NCBI GenBank assembly: GCA_021805955.1
Contig: JAJZDO010001053.1
Span: 1 to 5,389 of the forward strand
Direction of reading: 5' to 3'
Source of the DNA: Acidobacteriota bacterium
GTDB lineage: Bacteria > Acidobacteriota > Terriglobia > Terriglobales > Acidobacteriaceae
Length of the DNA stretch: 5,389 nucleotides
Positions 1 through 5,389 of this stretch are shown piece by piece; position 1 is the first letter of the stretch, and every line of letters begins with the position of its first letter. The notes beneath the pieces are model-generated. The model did no database searches. It was not told where the DNA came from and saw only the letters and a program-made list of their open reading frames with translations. The translations under genes were made by a program, and so were the position numbers.

Positions 1-1292
1 AGTATGAGGAACTCGCGCCCTACTATGACAAGACGGAAGAATTGATCGGCGTCTTCGGCTCGGTGGAAGGGTTGGAAAATCTGCCGGATGGAAAATTTCA
101 GCCGCCGCCGACTCCGCGATGCTACGAACTCCTCATCCAAAAGACGTGCAAGGACCTGAAGATTCCATGCATCCCTTCGCGGCTAGCCATCCTCACGCGC
201 GCACTGAACGATCGTCCCGCGTGCCACTATGTTTCCCAATGCAATCGCGGTTGCCGAATGGGATCGAACTTCTCATCGCCGGAGGTGCTGCTGTACCCGG
301 CTCAACTTACCGGCAATCTGGAGATTCGCTGCGGCGCGATGGCGCGGGAAGTCCTGATGGGCCCTGACGGACGCGCCACGGGTGTTTCCTATATCGACAA
401 AAAATCTGGCGAGGAAGTTCAGGCGCGCGGCAAGGTGATTGTCCTGGCCGCCAGTGCCTGCGAAACCGCGCGGCTGCTGCTGAACTCCCGCAATGCGCGC
501 TTCCCCGACGGGCTGGCCAATTCCAGCGGCCTGGTCGGCCGCTATCTGATGGACACCGTCATGTCCGACGTCACCGGATGGATTCCATCGCTGATGCATC
601 TGCCGGCACATAACGAGGACGGCGTGGGTGGCATGCACCTCTTCATGCCGTGGTGGAACTATCGGCAACAGTTGCAGGGAAAGCTCCCCTTTTCCCGTGG
701 CTACCACATTGAAATCGGCGGCGGCCGGCGCGGCATGCCCGCTCCCGGATTGATGACCGGATCGGAAACCTTGCTGGGCGGCGGTTATGGCAAAGCCCTG
801 AAGCAGCGAAGCCGCAGTCTGTATGGTTCTCTGGTCGGCTTTCATGGCAGAGGAGAAATGATCCCTAACCCGCAAAGCTACTGTGAGATCGACAAAACTG
901 TCGTGGACCAGTGGGGAATCCCCGTTCTGAAATTCCACTTTCAGTGGAGCGACGAGGAGATTCACATGGCGCGCCACATGCAGGAAACCTTTCAGCAGAT
1001 TGTCGAGACGATGGGCGGGAAGACGATCGAGTCGTATGGGGAGAAGGACCAATGGGGAATTTCGGCGGGCGGCGTGGGCTTTCATGAGGTCGGCGGCGCG
1101 CGCATGGGAAGCGATCCAAAGACCAGCGTGCTGAACTCGCACTGCCAGGCGTGGGATTGTAAAAATCTTTTCGTCACCGACGGCGCGCCCTTCGTCAGCT
1201 TGTCGGACAAGAATCCTACGTTGACGATTTTGGCGCTGGCTTGGCGAACATCCGAATACATCACCGCGCAAGTTCGCGCACAAAGCGTATAG
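1..1292 (+). CDS. GMC-family FAD oxidoreductase, catalytic subunit (5' partial)
   Basis: The gene is open from the left edge: the frame reads YEELAPYYDKTEE before the first possible start (TTG at 42), which matches the usual GMC sequence, so the true start is off-window. About 429 residues are visible; family members are usually 550-600, so the N-terminal FAD-binding GxGxxG motif is missing only because of the edge. Visible motifs: a cysteine cluster C-X5-C-X3-C (codons at 222, 240, 252) within CHYVSQCNRGCRMGSNFS; the FAD-contact strand VIVLAASACETARLLLNS (435 on), followed by NSSGLVGRYL (519 on); and the C-terminal GMC domain with HEVGGARMG (catalytic-type His at 1083) and DKNPTLTILALAWR (Asn at 1212). 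Family knowledge: such enzymes oxidise an alcohol or sugar with FAD, and those paired with a subunit 3 act in the periplasm and pass electrons to the respiratory chain. No signal peptide can be judged here. The next gene, 32 bases downstream, is the probable partner. Family is certain; substrate unknown. Confidence 0.95.
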   Translation, partial: YEELAPYYDKTEELIGVFGSVEGLENLPDGKFQPPPTPRCYELLIQKTCKDLKIPCIPSRLAILTRALNDRPACHYVSQCNRGCRMGSNFSSPEVLLYPAQLTGNLEIRCGAMAREVLMGPDGRATGVSYIDKKSGEEVQARGKVIVLAASACETARLLLNSRNARFPDGLANSSGLVGRYLMDTVMSDVTGWIPSLMHLPAHNEDGVGGMHLFMPWWNYRQQLQGKLPFSRGYHIEIGGGRRGMPAPGLMTGSETLLGGGYGKALKQRSRSLYGSLVGFHGRGEMIPNPQSYCEIDKTVVDQWGIPVLKFHFQWSDEEIHMARHMQETFQQIVETMGGKTIESYGEKDQWGISAGGVGFHEVGGARMGSDPKTSVLNSHCQAWDCKNLFVTDGAPFVSLSDKNPTLTILALAWRTSEYITAQVRAQSV

Positions 1293-1313
1293 CAATCATT
1301 AATTTTTTGTTGC

Positions 1314-1322
1314 AGAAGGAAG
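1314..1322 (+). promoter_or_regulatory. Ribosome binding site of the subunit 3 gene
   Basis: AGAAGGAAG ends two bases before the ATG at 1325, with the AGGA core four bases from it. It supports ATG 1325 over the upstream in-frame TTG at 1241, which lies inside the preceding dehydrogenase gene and would add 28 residues ahead of the Tat signal. Confidence 0.6.
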
Positions 1323-1324
1323 CC

Positions 1325-1960
1325 ATGAGAGGCATCGAAGAAAAAACCGTTTTGCCGAACCGAACCCTTCGCTTTCAGCGGCGCGCCATGCTGAAAATGA
1401 TGATGACGCTGCCCATCGCGGGGTTGCTTCCTCTTTCATCGCTGGCTGCGGAAGTGGCGCAATCGCTGCCTGACGCATCCGCGACGCATGAAGGCGCCTC
1501 TCCCTGGAAGCTGCGCATTCTCACTCCCCACGAGTGGGCGACCGTCGGCGTGCTGAGTGACTGGGTCCTTCCCGCGGACGAGATCTCTGGCAGCGCCACC
1601 GATGCTGGCGTACCGGAGTTTATCGACGACTGGCTGGACTTTCAGCGCGGGGACCTTCTGGCAGAGATTCGCGAGGGGCTGGCATGGCTCGATGTCGAGT
1701 GCAATCGCAACTACAAGCAGAACTTTCTGGATTGCAGTTCAACGCAGCAGCAGCAAATCCTCGACAGAATTGCATGGCCGGAAAAAGCCGCGCCGCAGGA
1801 CGCCCGCGCCGTTCGATTCTTCAACCAGTTTCGCGATCTGACGCTCAGCGGTTTCTACACCAGCGAGATGGGAGTCCGCGATCTGCCGTATCTCGGCAAT
1901 CAACCGCAGGCGGAGTGGCGAGGCTGCCCGACCGCTGTGCTCGCCAAACTTGGAGTCTGA
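1325..1960 (+). CDS. Gluconate 2-dehydrogenase subunit 3 family protein, Tat-exported
   Basis: A 211-residue small subunit expected to bind the GMC dehydrogenase encoded just upstream and carry it across the inner membrane. The N-terminus has a twin-arginine signal: QRRAMLK with Arg19-Arg20, then a hydrophobic stretch (about 25-37) and a probable cleavage area near SLAA (39-42). The mature part (about 66-203) fits the subunit 3 family: LTPHEW (66-71), GVPEFIDDWL (from 95), then near the C-terminus YTSEMG (178-183), YLGN (189-192) and WRGC (198-201). Three cysteines (126, 137, 201) lie in the mature region. Start ATG 1325 was chosen because it has a good ribosome site and places the RR motif about 20 residues in. 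In the family the catalytic subunit usually lacks its own signal and hitch-hikes on this one (established for bacterial FAD-dependent sugar dehydrogenases). The gene ends 17 bases from the stop of the opposing CRTAC1 gene. The family call is firm; partner identity is inferred from adjacency. Confidence 0.9.
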   Translation: MRGIEEKTVLPNRTLRFQRRAMLKMMMTLPIAGLLPLSSLAAEVAQSLPDASATHEGASPWKLRILTPHEWATVGVLSDWVLPADEISGSATDAGVPEFIDDWLDFQRGDLLAEIREGLAWLDVECNRNYKQNFLDCSSTQQQQILDRIAWPEKAAPQDARAVRFFNQFRDLTLSGFYTSEMGVRDLPYLGNQPQAEWRGCPTAVLAKLGV

Positions 1961-1977
1961 CGATGTTGCGATCGAAT
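1961..1977. other. Convergent intergenic gap of 17 bases
   Basis: The subunit 3 stop (TGA, 1958-1960) and the CRTAC1 stop (TAA read on the minus strand, 1978-1980) face each other across 17 bases. No stem with a T-run fits here, so termination of either transcript must occur inside the opposing gene or be Rho-dependent. Confidence 0.85.
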
Positions 1978-3753
1978 TTACTTGGGATGAGCGTAGGTGA
2001 CCGGAACAATATCCTTGCCTTCGGTCACCCGGTAAAAATGGTCGGCGCTCACATTGGCAAAAGTCTGTTTCGTTCCGTCCGGCCACAGCACCTTCACCTT
2101 GTCGGCGCGATCATGACTTCCCAGGCCGAAGTGAAGTCTCAGATCGTTCTGCGATAAGTAGCTGCCGCCGCTCAGAACTTCCTTCGTCTGCACCAGGTCG
2201 CCAGCCGTGGCAACCACACGCGCGTTCAGCGCGAGACGATCGCTCTTTGTCCCCTCCAGTTGAACGCTGATCCAATGGTTCGGCGGACCGCCTTGGGGCG
2301 CAAGAATCATCGGAGCACCCTCAAGATTTTCGATGACCAGGTCCAGCTTTCCGTTGTTGAACAGGTCGCCCATAGCCACTCCACGGCTGACCTGAAGTTC
2401 CTGAATCGCCGCCCCCACCTGTTTGCTGATGTTGGCAAACTTTCCGTCGCGCTGGTTCAGAAAAAGCAGTTTCGGCTCGCGAAATTTGGAGTCCATGCCG
2501 ATGCTATCCACCTGTGGATAGACGTGGCCATTGACCATAAAGAAATCGTCCCAGCCATCGTTATCGAAGTCGATAAACTCGTCGCCCCATCCCACATACG
2601 ACGTGGTGCTTTGCGCGATTCCGGAGGCGTAGGAGACATCGGTGAAGTTCATGTTTCCGTCATTGCGGAACAACGCCGTGTATTGCTCATTGAAATGTGT
2701 GATTGCAATCGAAAAGCGGCCGGTGTGATTGTAATCGCCGAGCGCAGTGCCCATGTTGGCCTGGGCATTGCCGTCCTGATCGACAGCTACGCCGGCGTTA
2801 TATGCAATGTCGGTGAAATGCCCATTCCCATCGTTCCGGTAGAGATAGGTTGGTTCGCCGTCATTGTCGACAAAAAGGTCAAGACGACCATCATCGTTGA
2901 AGTCGTGCCAGACCGCCGTCAGTCCATACAATCCCTGCGCGTCATCCACGCCGGCCTGCTTCGACACTTCCGTAAACGTGCCATCGCGGTTGTTGCGATA
3001 CAGATTGTCAGGAGATCCTTTCAGCCCACTAGGCCCGCACTGAACCGAGATACCGTGATACTTGCACGTCACCCGAGAGCCGAAGGTTGGCAGGTCGTTC
3101 AGGTTCAAATCCACATAGTGGTCCACAAACAGGTCTTCCCAGCCGTCTCCGTCATAGTCGCCGAATGCTGCGCCCATGGCCCACAGGGTATCGTTTCCCA
3201 ATCCGGCCCGCTTGGTCACGTCGGTAAATGTTCCGTTGCCGTTGTTGCGATAGAGCACCACGCCGCCGAAGCAGGCGACCAGCAGGTCCGGCCATCCATC
3301 ATTGTTGTAATCGCCGACCGATGCGCCCATGGCCCAGCAGGGAGTGGCTACGCCGGCTTGGTCGCTGACGTCCGTGAAGGTGCCGTCGCGATTGTTGCGG
3401 TACAGCGCGCTCCTCGCTTTCTTGCCGGCGAGCGCCATGTCCACGCTGGGCGCATTGGTGAAGTAAATGTCCGGCCAGCCGTCGCGGTTGTAATCGATCA
3501 TGGCGACGCCGCCGCTCATCGACTCCACAACATACTTCGCTTCCGGACTGGAGAGATGGCTGAACTTGATGCCGGTCGAATGAGTGATGTCGACCAGTTG
3601 CGGCAAACCAGATGTCACAGCCGAGGGAACTAAGGTCCGCGGACTATTTTGCGGCGGATGACTGGAAACGGACTGGGAAAATGCAGGGATGAGGCTGGCG
3701 ACGAAAGTCAGCAATAGCACAGCAGACGTGCTTCGTATTCTCAACGCCGCCAT
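1978..3753 (-). CDS. Secreted CRTAC1-family protein: FG-GAP/VCBS repeats with C-terminal ASPIC/UnbV domain
   Basis: A complete 591-residue protein. Residues 1-27 form a signal peptide (RIR, then a hydrophobic core, ending near AFSQ). The body is a probable seven-bladed beta-propeller: each blade has a calcium-type loop D-x-[ND]-x-D-G (Asp87, 148, 199, 284, 340, 395, 463), often followed by W-x-D-[LI], and most are followed by a LYRNN-x-DGTFTDV segment. The fifth loop (DYNHTG, 340-345) and seventh (DLFNNG, 463-468) are degenerate. A cysteine pair sits in CKYHGISVQCGPSG (Cys230, Cys239). The ASPIC/UnbV domain covers about 493-578 with LSGGSYLSQNDLR and HFGLG. Such proteins resemble animal cartilage acidic protein 1; the bacterial role is not established, and surface adhesion or binding of a polymer or ligand are only possibilities. 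It is last in a minus-strand unit, 42 bases after the TPR gene. No clear ribosome site precedes ATG 3753; the signal peptide still supports this start. Confidence 0.93.
   Translation of the reverse strand: MAALRIRSTSAVLLLTFVASLIPAFSQSVSSHPPQNSPRTLVPSAVTSGLPQLVDITHSTGIKFSHLSSPEAKYVVESMSGGVAMIDYNRDGWPDIYFTNAPSVDMALAGKKARSALYRNNRDGTFTDVSDQAGVATPCWAMGASVGDYNNDGWPDLLVACFGGVVLYRNNGNGTFTDVTKRAGLGNDTLWAMGAAFGDYDGDGWEDLFVDHYVDLNLNDLPTFGSRVTCKYHGISVQCGPSGLKGSPDNLYRNNRDGTFTEVSKQAGVDDAQGLYGLTAVWHDFNDDGRLDLFVDNDGEPTYLYRNDGNGHFTDIAYNAGVAVDQDGNAQANMGTALGDYNHTGRFSIAITHFNEQYTALFRNDGNMNFTDVSYASGIAQSTTSYVGWGDEFIDFDNDGWDDFFMVNGHVYPQVDSIGMDSKFREPKLLFLNQRDGKFANISKQVGAAIQELQVSRGVAMGDLFNNGKLDLVIENLEGAPMILAPQGGPPNHWISVQLEGTKSDRLALNARVVATAGDLVQTKEVLSGGSYLSQNDLRLHFGLGSHDRADKVKVLWPDGTKQTFANVSADHFYRVTEGKDIVPVTYAHPK
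1996..2029. other. 8-bp inverted repeat near the convergence point, possible bidirectional transcription stop
   Basis: GGTGACCG (1996-2003) is perfectly complementary to CGGTCACC (2022-2029) with an 18-base loop; a G-T wobble can add one pair inside. It sits in the last codons of the minus-strand CRTAC1 gene and 35 bases past the stop of the plus-strand unit. Neither strand has a T-run after the stem, so it is not a classical intrinsic terminator. Both arms encode Val-Thr on the minus strand, so chance or coding constraint could explain it. Confidence 0.25.
2428..3405 (-). repeat. Six intragenic 39-base repeats encoding the LYRN-x-DGTFTDV segment
   Basis: Six diverged units lie at 2428-2466, 2635-2673, 2806-2844, 2965-3003, 3217-3255 and 3367-3405, each encoding 13 residues of the form LYRN[ND]xxGxFTDV. 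The units at 2965, 3217 and 3367 are most alike at DNA level; the one at 2428 is most diverged (LFLNQRDGKFANI). They are protein-level propeller repeats, not a mobile or CRISPR-type repeat; spacing is uneven (about 110-215 bases between units) because loop lengths differ. Confidence 0.8.
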
Positions 3754-3795
3754 GCTGGGTCTGCAGCATGCTCGGCGGCAAGAGCGCCGACAAAA
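3754..3795 (-). other. 42-base spacer between the TPR and CRTAC1 genes with a short hairpin
   Basis: TCGGCG (3772-3777) pairs with CGCCGA (3785-3790) around a 7-base loop. The hairpin ends 18 bases before the CRTAC1 start on the minus strand. No T-run follows, so a terminator is unlikely. The 18 bases before the ATG (ending GCAGACCCAGC) contain no recognisable Shine-Dalgarno sequence. The hairpin could shape translation or mRNA stability, or be chance in GC-rich DNA. Confidence 0.35.
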
Positions 3796-5028
3796 TTACT
3801 TTGTCGCATCGCTGTCTCCTGTCTGGTCTTTGTCCGGAGGCAAACGCATCTGCTTGAAAATGGCGCTCAAGTCTGCGTGCATTTTCTTGTACTTCAAATA
3901 TTCGGCGAGTTCCCGCTTAGCGTCGTCGGTTCGCCCGGCATTTCGATAGAGCGTGCTGAGCCGGAAATGGGCGGAAGCGCTGGTCGGATCCAGTTGCACG
4001 GCCCGTTCCAACAACGGCAGGGCCTTCGTCTGTTGCTGCTGTGCGATCAGTACTCCGGCCAGCCCAGTCAGCGCCACAGCATCGTCCGGCTGCATTTCCA
4101 CAGCCTTGGAATAATCCGCAAAGGCTTCTTTGATATCGCCGTTCTGCGCGGCAATCATTCCCAGCTCCGACTCAGACTTTTCATCCAGCGGATTTAATTC
4201 CAACGCGGTTTTATATTCCGCCACCGCCTCTTTTTGGCCATCGACAGTGTCTGTTGCCCACAGCAACTGGGCCAACTCAAAGTGAAGCGTAGCAATCCGT
4301 GGATTGATTCGAATTGCTTCGCGATAATTCTTGATGGCCGCAGCCGAATCCCCCTGGCGCACCAGCACGCGCGCCATCATCTGATGCATCCGCGCGCTGT
4401 CGGACGCGGTCATGGCCATGGTCAGGATCGCCTCATCCGTCAGGTCGGAATAAAGGCGAAAAGCTGTATAAAGAAGGTCGGGATCGGTCGGCTTCAGCTT
4501 GAGCAAGGCTGAAACTACGGTGGCCGCCTCGGCAAGATCGTCCGTCGATGTGTAGCTGTCGATCAGCGCATGCCCCACATCCATCTTGATTTTTTCTTCC
4601 TGCAGATGGGGAAACGCGGCTTCCAGGTCCTGGCGGGCCTCGGTCAGTTGGCCCAATCGCCCCTCCGATATACCGAGCAGCGCCTGGATCTTCCACAAAT
4701 CCGGTTGCAGCTTCAGTGCGGCGCGAAGCTGAGGCGCAGCCTCCGCATATTCCCCGCGAAAAAACAGAAGGACTCCGAGATTCGCCCGAGCATCCAGATT
4801 CTTCGGATCTAACGCAACCACAGCTTTCAACTCTGGTATTGCCAGGTCGGGTTTCTGTTCACTGAGATATTGCTGTGCCAATTGGGTATGGCGTTTTAAC
4901 TGTGCCAGTCGGCTCGACGTGGCATGGGAGGATGCGACCTGAGAGAAGGACGGAACCGCTGTTAGAAAGACGAGGAAAAATACGGCGGCCGCTTCTTTTG
5001 CGCGCATGACAACCCCTGATACCAACAT
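3796..5028 (-). CDS. Secreted tetratricopeptide repeat (TPR) protein
   Basis: A 410-residue protein with a signal peptide and about eight to nine TPR units. The hydrophobic stretch AAAVFFLVFLTAVPSFSQ (13-30) is the signal core, with likely cleavage near residue 30. TPR-like helical pairs are visible at about 44-77, 78-111, 112-145, 148-181 (weaker), a degenerate one at 182-211, then 212-245, 246-282, 283-316, 317-350 and 351-384, with typical patterns such as ALKLQPD, AIRINPR, ALELNP, AVEMQPDD and AVQLDP at unit ends. The last 15 residues are polar and charged. TPR proteins are scaffolds for protein-protein contacts; partners here are plausibly the flanking CRTAC1 proteins, which is inference from gene order only. 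Two starts are possible: ATG 5028, preceded by GAGAAG nine bases away, and ATG 5007, preceded by AGGGG five bases away. The second gives a more classical signal peptide (MRAKEA then hydrophobic). The longer form is listed. Confidence 0.9.
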   Translation of the reverse strand: MLVSGVVMRAKEAAAVFFLVFLTAVPSFSQVASSHATSSRLAQLKRHTQLAQQYLSEQKPDLAIPELKAVVALDPKNLDARANLGVLLFFRGEYAEAAPQLRAALKLQPDLWKIQALLGISEGRLGQLTEARQDLEAAFPHLQEEKIKMDVGHALIDSYTSTDDLAEAATVVSALLKLKPTDPDLLYTAFRLYSDLTDEAILTMAMTASDSARMHQMMARVLVRQGDSAAAIKNYREAIRINPRIATLHFELAQLLWATDTVDGQKEAVAEYKTALELNPLDEKSESELGMIAAQNGDIKEAFADYSKAVEMQPDDAVALTGLAGVLIAQQQQTKALPLLERAVQLDPTSASAHFRLSTLYRNAGRTDDAKRELAEYLKYKKMHADLSAIFKQMRLPPDKDQTGDSDATK

Positions 5029-5043
5029 AGTTTCTTTCTTCTC
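5008..5043 (-). promoter_or_regulatory. Two alternative ribosome sites for the TPR gene
   Basis: On the minus strand GAGAAG (5038-5043) directly follows the upstream gene's TAA and stands nine bases before ATG 5028; AGGGG (5013-5017) stands five bases before ATG 5007. Both are moderate matches, so the sequence alone does not decide the start. Either way the gene begins within 15 to 36 bases of the preceding stop, which suggests co-transcription. Confidence 0.4.
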
Positions 5044-5389
5044 TTATTGCGCGGGGCAGGCTTTGCCGCCGCACAAGGCAGCGGTGACCCCCTTGCCCTC
5101 CGTGACCGTATAAATGCGGTCGACGGCTCCCAGCTTGAGCGTTTCCCTGGCCCCGCTTGGCCAGTGGATTTGAACGCTATCGATTTTGGTTGCGTCTCCG
5201 ATGCCAAAATGCACGCGCAGATCATTCGAAGAAAGATAACTGCCTCCGCTGAGAACATCGCCTCGCTGGCGAATGCCGTCCGCGTCCAGATACACCGTGG
5301 CGCCGACCGCATCGCGCGGGCTTTTCGGTCCGCCAATCAGCTTCAACTCGACCCAGTGGTGGTGGTCCGGGTTCACGTTGCGCAGCAGC
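5044..5389 (-). CDS. CRTAC1-family protein, C-terminal ASPIC/UnbV domain (5' partial)
   Basis: The frame is open to the right edge: upstream of the GTG at 5376 it reads LLRNVNPDHHHW, the normal LLRN...NHW junction between the last propeller blade and the ASPIC domain, so the gene starts off-window. The visible 114 residues are nearly all ASPIC/UnbV domain: HHWVELKLIGG, RDAVGATV, VLSGGSYLSSNDLRVHFGIG, IHWPSGARETL, and a closing VTEGKG. Aligned by hand with the domain of the complete CRTAC1 gene at 1978-3753, about 45% of positions are identical, so the two are paralogues of a common architecture but not a recent duplication. The C-terminus ends in CGGKACPAQ, with two cysteines that the other copy lacks. 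It is first of the three visible minus-strand genes, 15 bases ahead of the TPR gene. By family the missing part should hold a signal peptide and FG-GAP repeats. Confidence 0.9.
   Translation of the reverse strand, partial: LLRNVNPDHHHWVELKLIGGPKSPRDAVGATVYLDADGIRQRGDVLSGGSYLSSNDLRVHFGIGDATKIDSVQIHWPSGARETLKLGAVDRIYTVTEGKGVTAALCGGKACPAQ

Noticed and set aside
42..44. TTG at 42 as the start of the GMC gene
   Set aside because: The frame continues to the left edge with family-like sequence and the FAD-binding N-terminus is missing, so this is an internal codon.
273..1295. A 340-residue open frame on the minus strand opposite the GMC gene
   Set aside because: The plus strand carries unmistakable GMC motifs over the same stretch; the antisense translation is Arg/His/Ala-rich with no recognisable domain.
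1241..1324. TTG at 1241 as the start of the subunit 3 gene
   Set aside because: It lies inside the preceding gene, has no ribosome site, and would put 28 extra residues before the Tat signal.
1684..2157. A plus-strand frame spanning the convergent junction
   Set aside because: It overlaps both the subunit 3 gene and the CRTAC1 3' end in other frames and shows no domain or ribosome site.
2428..3405. Repeated 39-base units as a possible CRISPR or DNA-level repeat array
   Set aside because: The units are diverged, unevenly spaced and in frame, and they encode a known propeller segment.
2260..3633. A 457-residue open frame on the plus strand opposite the CRTAC1 gene
   Set aside because: It is fully antisense to a gene with clear FG-GAP and ASPIC motifs. 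Its low-complexity Val/Ile-rich translation repeats in step with the propeller repeats, as expected of a shadow frame in GC-rich repetitive coding DNA.
3772..3790. Hairpin between the TPR and CRTAC1 genes as an intrinsic terminator
   Set aside because: The stem is only six pairs, there is no T-run on either strand, and the downstream gene continues the same unit.
4962..5336. A minus-strand frame overlapping the partial CRTAC1 gene and the TPR start
   Set aside because: It is a shifted frame of the ASPIC domain, whose correct frame has strong family motifs; the translation is Arg/Ala/Ser-rich.

Overview
The window looks like chromosomal DNA of a soil-type Acidobacteriota bacterium. This rests on content, not on any database search: a membrane-associated GMC dehydrogenase with a Tat-exported gluconate 2-dehydrogenase subunit 3, facing a run of secreted CRTAC1/FG-GAP/ASPIC proteins and a secreted TPR protein, in a moderately GC-rich, tightly packed background. 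Such combinations are especially common in Acidobacteriota (Solibacter/Koribacter-like lineages), though Planctomycetota and Verrucomicrobiota also carry many of these families. Assignment to a phylum is an inference.

Left part (1-1960, + strand): a two-gene unit. The first gene is the C-terminal three quarters of a GMC-family FAD oxidoreductase whose N-terminal Rossmann motif lies off the left edge. The second, 32 bases on, is a complete small subunit (gluconate 2-dehydrogenase subunit 3 family) with a twin-arginine signal. Together they look like the catalytic and Tat-carrier subunits of a periplasmic sugar or polyol dehydrogenase. The catalytic subunit has a C-X5-C-X3-C cluster that matches the iron-sulfur ligand spacing I recall for bacterial FAD-glucose dehydrogenase. 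No cytochrome c subunit is present downstream.

Right part (1978-5389, - strand): a three-gene unit read right to left. It starts with the C-terminal ASPIC/UnbV domain of a CRTAC1-family protein cut by the right edge, followed 15 bases later by a secreted TPR protein of about 410 residues, then after 42 bases by a complete 591-residue CRTAC1-family protein with seven FG-GAP-type calcium motifs and a C-terminal ASPIC domain. All complete products carry signal peptides, so the unit probably acts in the periplasm or outside the cell. Its function is unknown.

The two units converge with only 17 bases between stop codons. There is no intergenic stretch over 45 bases, no RNA gene, mobile element or CRISPR array, and no promoter that I can support; promoters of both units must lie outside the window or inside genes. 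The most notable points are the CRTAC1-TPR-CRTAC1 sandwich, the cysteine cluster of the dehydrogenase, and an 8-bp inverted repeat near the convergence point.
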